Assembly (NCBI GenBank): GCA_021160565.1
Contig: JAGHCG010000122.1
Span: forward strand, 1-7,996
Direction: 5' to 3'
Length of the DNA: 7,996 bases
From: a bacterium
Lineage (GTDB): Bacteria; Ratteibacteria; UBA8468; B48-G9; JAFGKM01
In this document: piece after piece, positions 7,005 to 7,996 of the stretch
Numbering within the stretch: position 1 is the stretch's first letter
How the letters are laid out: each line of letters opens with the position of its first letter
Translations under genes and position numbers: made by a program
The notes under the pieces: model-generated
The model's input: the letters and a program-made list of their open reading frames with translations, nothing else
Databases searched by the model: none
What the model was told of the DNA's origin: nothing

Positions 7005-7670
7005 TCACCTCTCATTTAAATTCCTGTATTTATAGAAAGAAGAAAGGAGTGCCTCAATGTTTTCAAAAGGAACATCTGGATAAATACCACATCCATAAAT
7101 TAACCCACCTTCACTGAAACCAAAAAGTTCGAAAACCTTCTTTATATAATCTTCTATTTCTTCAACTGTACCATAAGGAAGAAGTCTCTGCCTGTCAATA
7201 TCTGTATATATGCACATTTTTTCCCCGATTGCACTTCTCAGTTCTTCCATGTTCATACAGGAAAATTGAGGATTTATAACATTCAGACCAATCTCAATAA
7301 AGTCCTGTAAAATTTCCATTATCATTCCATCTGAATGAAACCAAGACAAAGCACCTGCCTCTTTTACTATTTCAAACATTTTTTTATATCTCGGTTTGAA
7401 AATTTTTCTCCAGGAGTTAGGACTTATCAAGAGTTGTTTCTGTCCCCCCCAGTCATCTGCAAAACCAATAACTTCAGCTCCTATTTCAAGACCTGTTTCA
7501 ATTGAAGGTATTAAATACTCATTAACAATTCTATCAGCCAGAATATAAACTTCTTCTTTATCAAGAGCAATATCAATAAGTAAATTTTCAACCCCTCTCA
7601 ACCATTGCATCCTTTCAAAAAGTGTCCCTCCACTATACCAGCCGATATATTTTTCTTTTATCTTTTTCAT
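7005..7670 (-). CDS. Uroporphyrinogen decarboxylase (URO-D)-like protein, C-terminal two thirds of a split gene
   Basis: These 221 residues are the C-terminal part of a URO-D/MtaA-fold protein of the kind found in carbohydrate operons. Landmarks are LFERMQWLRGVENLL (17-31), GFADDWGGQ (69-77), ISPNSWRKIFKPRYK (82-96), WFHSDG (110-115) and the C-terminal GIYPDVPFENIEALL. In methylcobamide methyltransferases the H-x-C of the zinc site sits at the HSDG position; here the Cys is replaced by Asp114, so a classic MtaA zinc site is not evident. A full-length relative has about 340-360 residues. The missing N-terminal part lies directly upstream in another frame (7996-7667). The ATG at 7670 overlaps the stop of that frame as ATGA and has no good binding site; GGAGG is 22 bases away. 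Either a frameshifted gene, a coupled split gene, or a base-call error in an A-run. Confidence 0.85.
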   Translation of the reverse strand: MKKIKEKYIGWYSGGTLFERMQWLRGVENLLIDIALDKEEVYILADRIVNEYLIPSIETGLEIGAEVIGFADDWGGQKQLLISPNSWRKIFKPRYKKMFEIVKEAGALSWFHSDGMIMEILQDFIEIGLNVINPQFSCMNMEELRSAIGEKMCIYTDIDRQRLLPYGTVEEIEDYIKKVFELFGFSEGGLIYGCGIYPDVPFENIEALLSSFYKYRNLNER

Positions 7671-7996
7671 TTCTTCTTTCTTTTTTTGATTTCCTCCTTG
7701 CTTAAAACAGGGGAAGGTATTTTATAATCTTTGAGTTTGACCCAGTCATCAAGCGGACTTTCTTTTACTTCACCTCCAAGCCCTTCTTCAAGGAAAACCC
7801 ATTTACATCCCCATTCATCAACAGTTTCTTTATAATAACTCCCGTCTGGCCTGTAGTGTTTCTGATCTCTCTCTGGAATTTTGATTTCATTGACGTCAAA
7901 GAAATCGGTTGGGTATTTTCTACAAAGGTTTATTATTTTTTCCCTATATTTTAGGAGAACCGCACCTGTGAAATGATATCCTACAGGAACTTTATC
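7667..7996 (-). CDS. URO-D-like protein, N-terminal part (runs off the right edge; frame ends at an A-run)
   Basis: The frame is open at the right edge and gives 109 residues before TGA (7669-7667). It contains VPVGYHFTGAVLLKYRE, YPTDFFDV, HYRPDGSYYKE, VDEWGCKWVFLEEGLGGEV and LDDWVKLKDY, which I recognise as the N-terminal region of the same URO-D-like family as the next ORF. The frame ends in a lysine-rich tail (IKKRKKK) that looks out of register. Adding one base, or slipping back one base, at the A7 run at 7681-7687 continues straight into the C-terminal ORF. Only the first 20-30 residues should be missing beyond the window. It is probably the first visible gene of the - strand gene run. 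By itself it lacks most of the barrel and should not be active. Confidence 0.8.
   Translation of the reverse strand, partial: DKVPVGYHFTGAVLLKYREKIINLCRKYPTDFFDVNEIKIPERDQKHYRPDGSYYKETVDEWGCKWVFLEEGLGGEVKESPLDDWVKLKDYKIPSPVLSKEEIKKRKKK
7681..7687 (-). other. A7 run where the URO-D-like reading frame breaks (-1 shift restores it)
   Basis: On the - strand the N-terminal frame reads ATC AAA AAA AGA here. A -1 step at the second AAA gives AAG AAA GAA GAA ATG and joins both halves into one ordinary protein. The heptamer A AAA AAG is present, but it is phased to the downstream frame, so it is not a canonical programmed -1 site. A deleted A or an assembly error is the simplest explanation. Confidence 0.65.

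Noticed and set aside
7444..7450. Run of seven C (G7 on the coding strand) as a possible phase-variation tract.
   Set aside because: It encodes the conserved DDWGGQ segment in the correct frame, and a single tract of seven is not convincing.

Overview
The window is AT-rich bacterial DNA (roughly a third to two fifths G+C by eye). It has tightly packed genes, Lys/Glu/Ile-rich proteins and good AGGAGG-type ribosome binding sites where genes do not overlap. The gene mix is a single-domain neutral-ceramidase-like protein, a cytoplasmic sulfatase, Gfo/Idh/MocA and MDR dehydrogenases, an IolE-like TIM-barrel isomerase, a URO-D-like protein and a DegT aminotransferase. Such mixes are common in anaerobic carbohydrate-degrading bacteria of the Planctomycetota/Lentisphaerota/Omnitrophota type. 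The window has no taxonomic marker, so this placement is only an impression. There are no tRNA, rRNA, CRISPR or transposon features.

Layout: a partial DegT/DnrJ/EryC1/StrS aminotransferase enters from the left edge on the + strand and ends at 998. Everything else lies on the - strand, read from right to left. The order is a URO-D-like gene broken into two ORFs (7996-7667 and 7670-7005), Gfo/Idh/MocA oxidoreductase (7001-5997), sugar-phosphate isomerase/epimerase-like protein (6000-5140), a degraded small gene (5134-4811), a zinc-less MDR dehydrogenase (4827-3841), an 88-bp spacer with two short tandem repeats, a ceramidase-like protein (3752-2433) and a Cys-type sulfatase (2448-964). The sulfatase runs tail-to-tail into the aminotransferase and shares 35 bp with it.

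How the genes may work together (inference): gaps of 3 to 5 bp and overlaps of 4, 16 and 17 bp indicate one or two transcripts with coupled translation. The 88-bp spacer at 3753-3840 is the only place where a second promoter could easily sit. The enzymes fit a cytoplasmic catabolic cassette: a hydrolase pair (ceramidase-like plus sulfatase) followed by NAD(P)-linked oxidation and isomerisation of a polyol or sugar. The substrate cannot be read from sequence.

The points most worth a second look are the two broken genes. The URO-D-like gene is split by a -1 frame change at a run of seven A. The small gene hidden at 4811-5134 is frameshifted but still supplies the context for the ribosome binding site of the MDR gene. 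Also notable is the ceramidase-like/sulfatase pair, in which the sulfatase has no ribosome binding site of its own.
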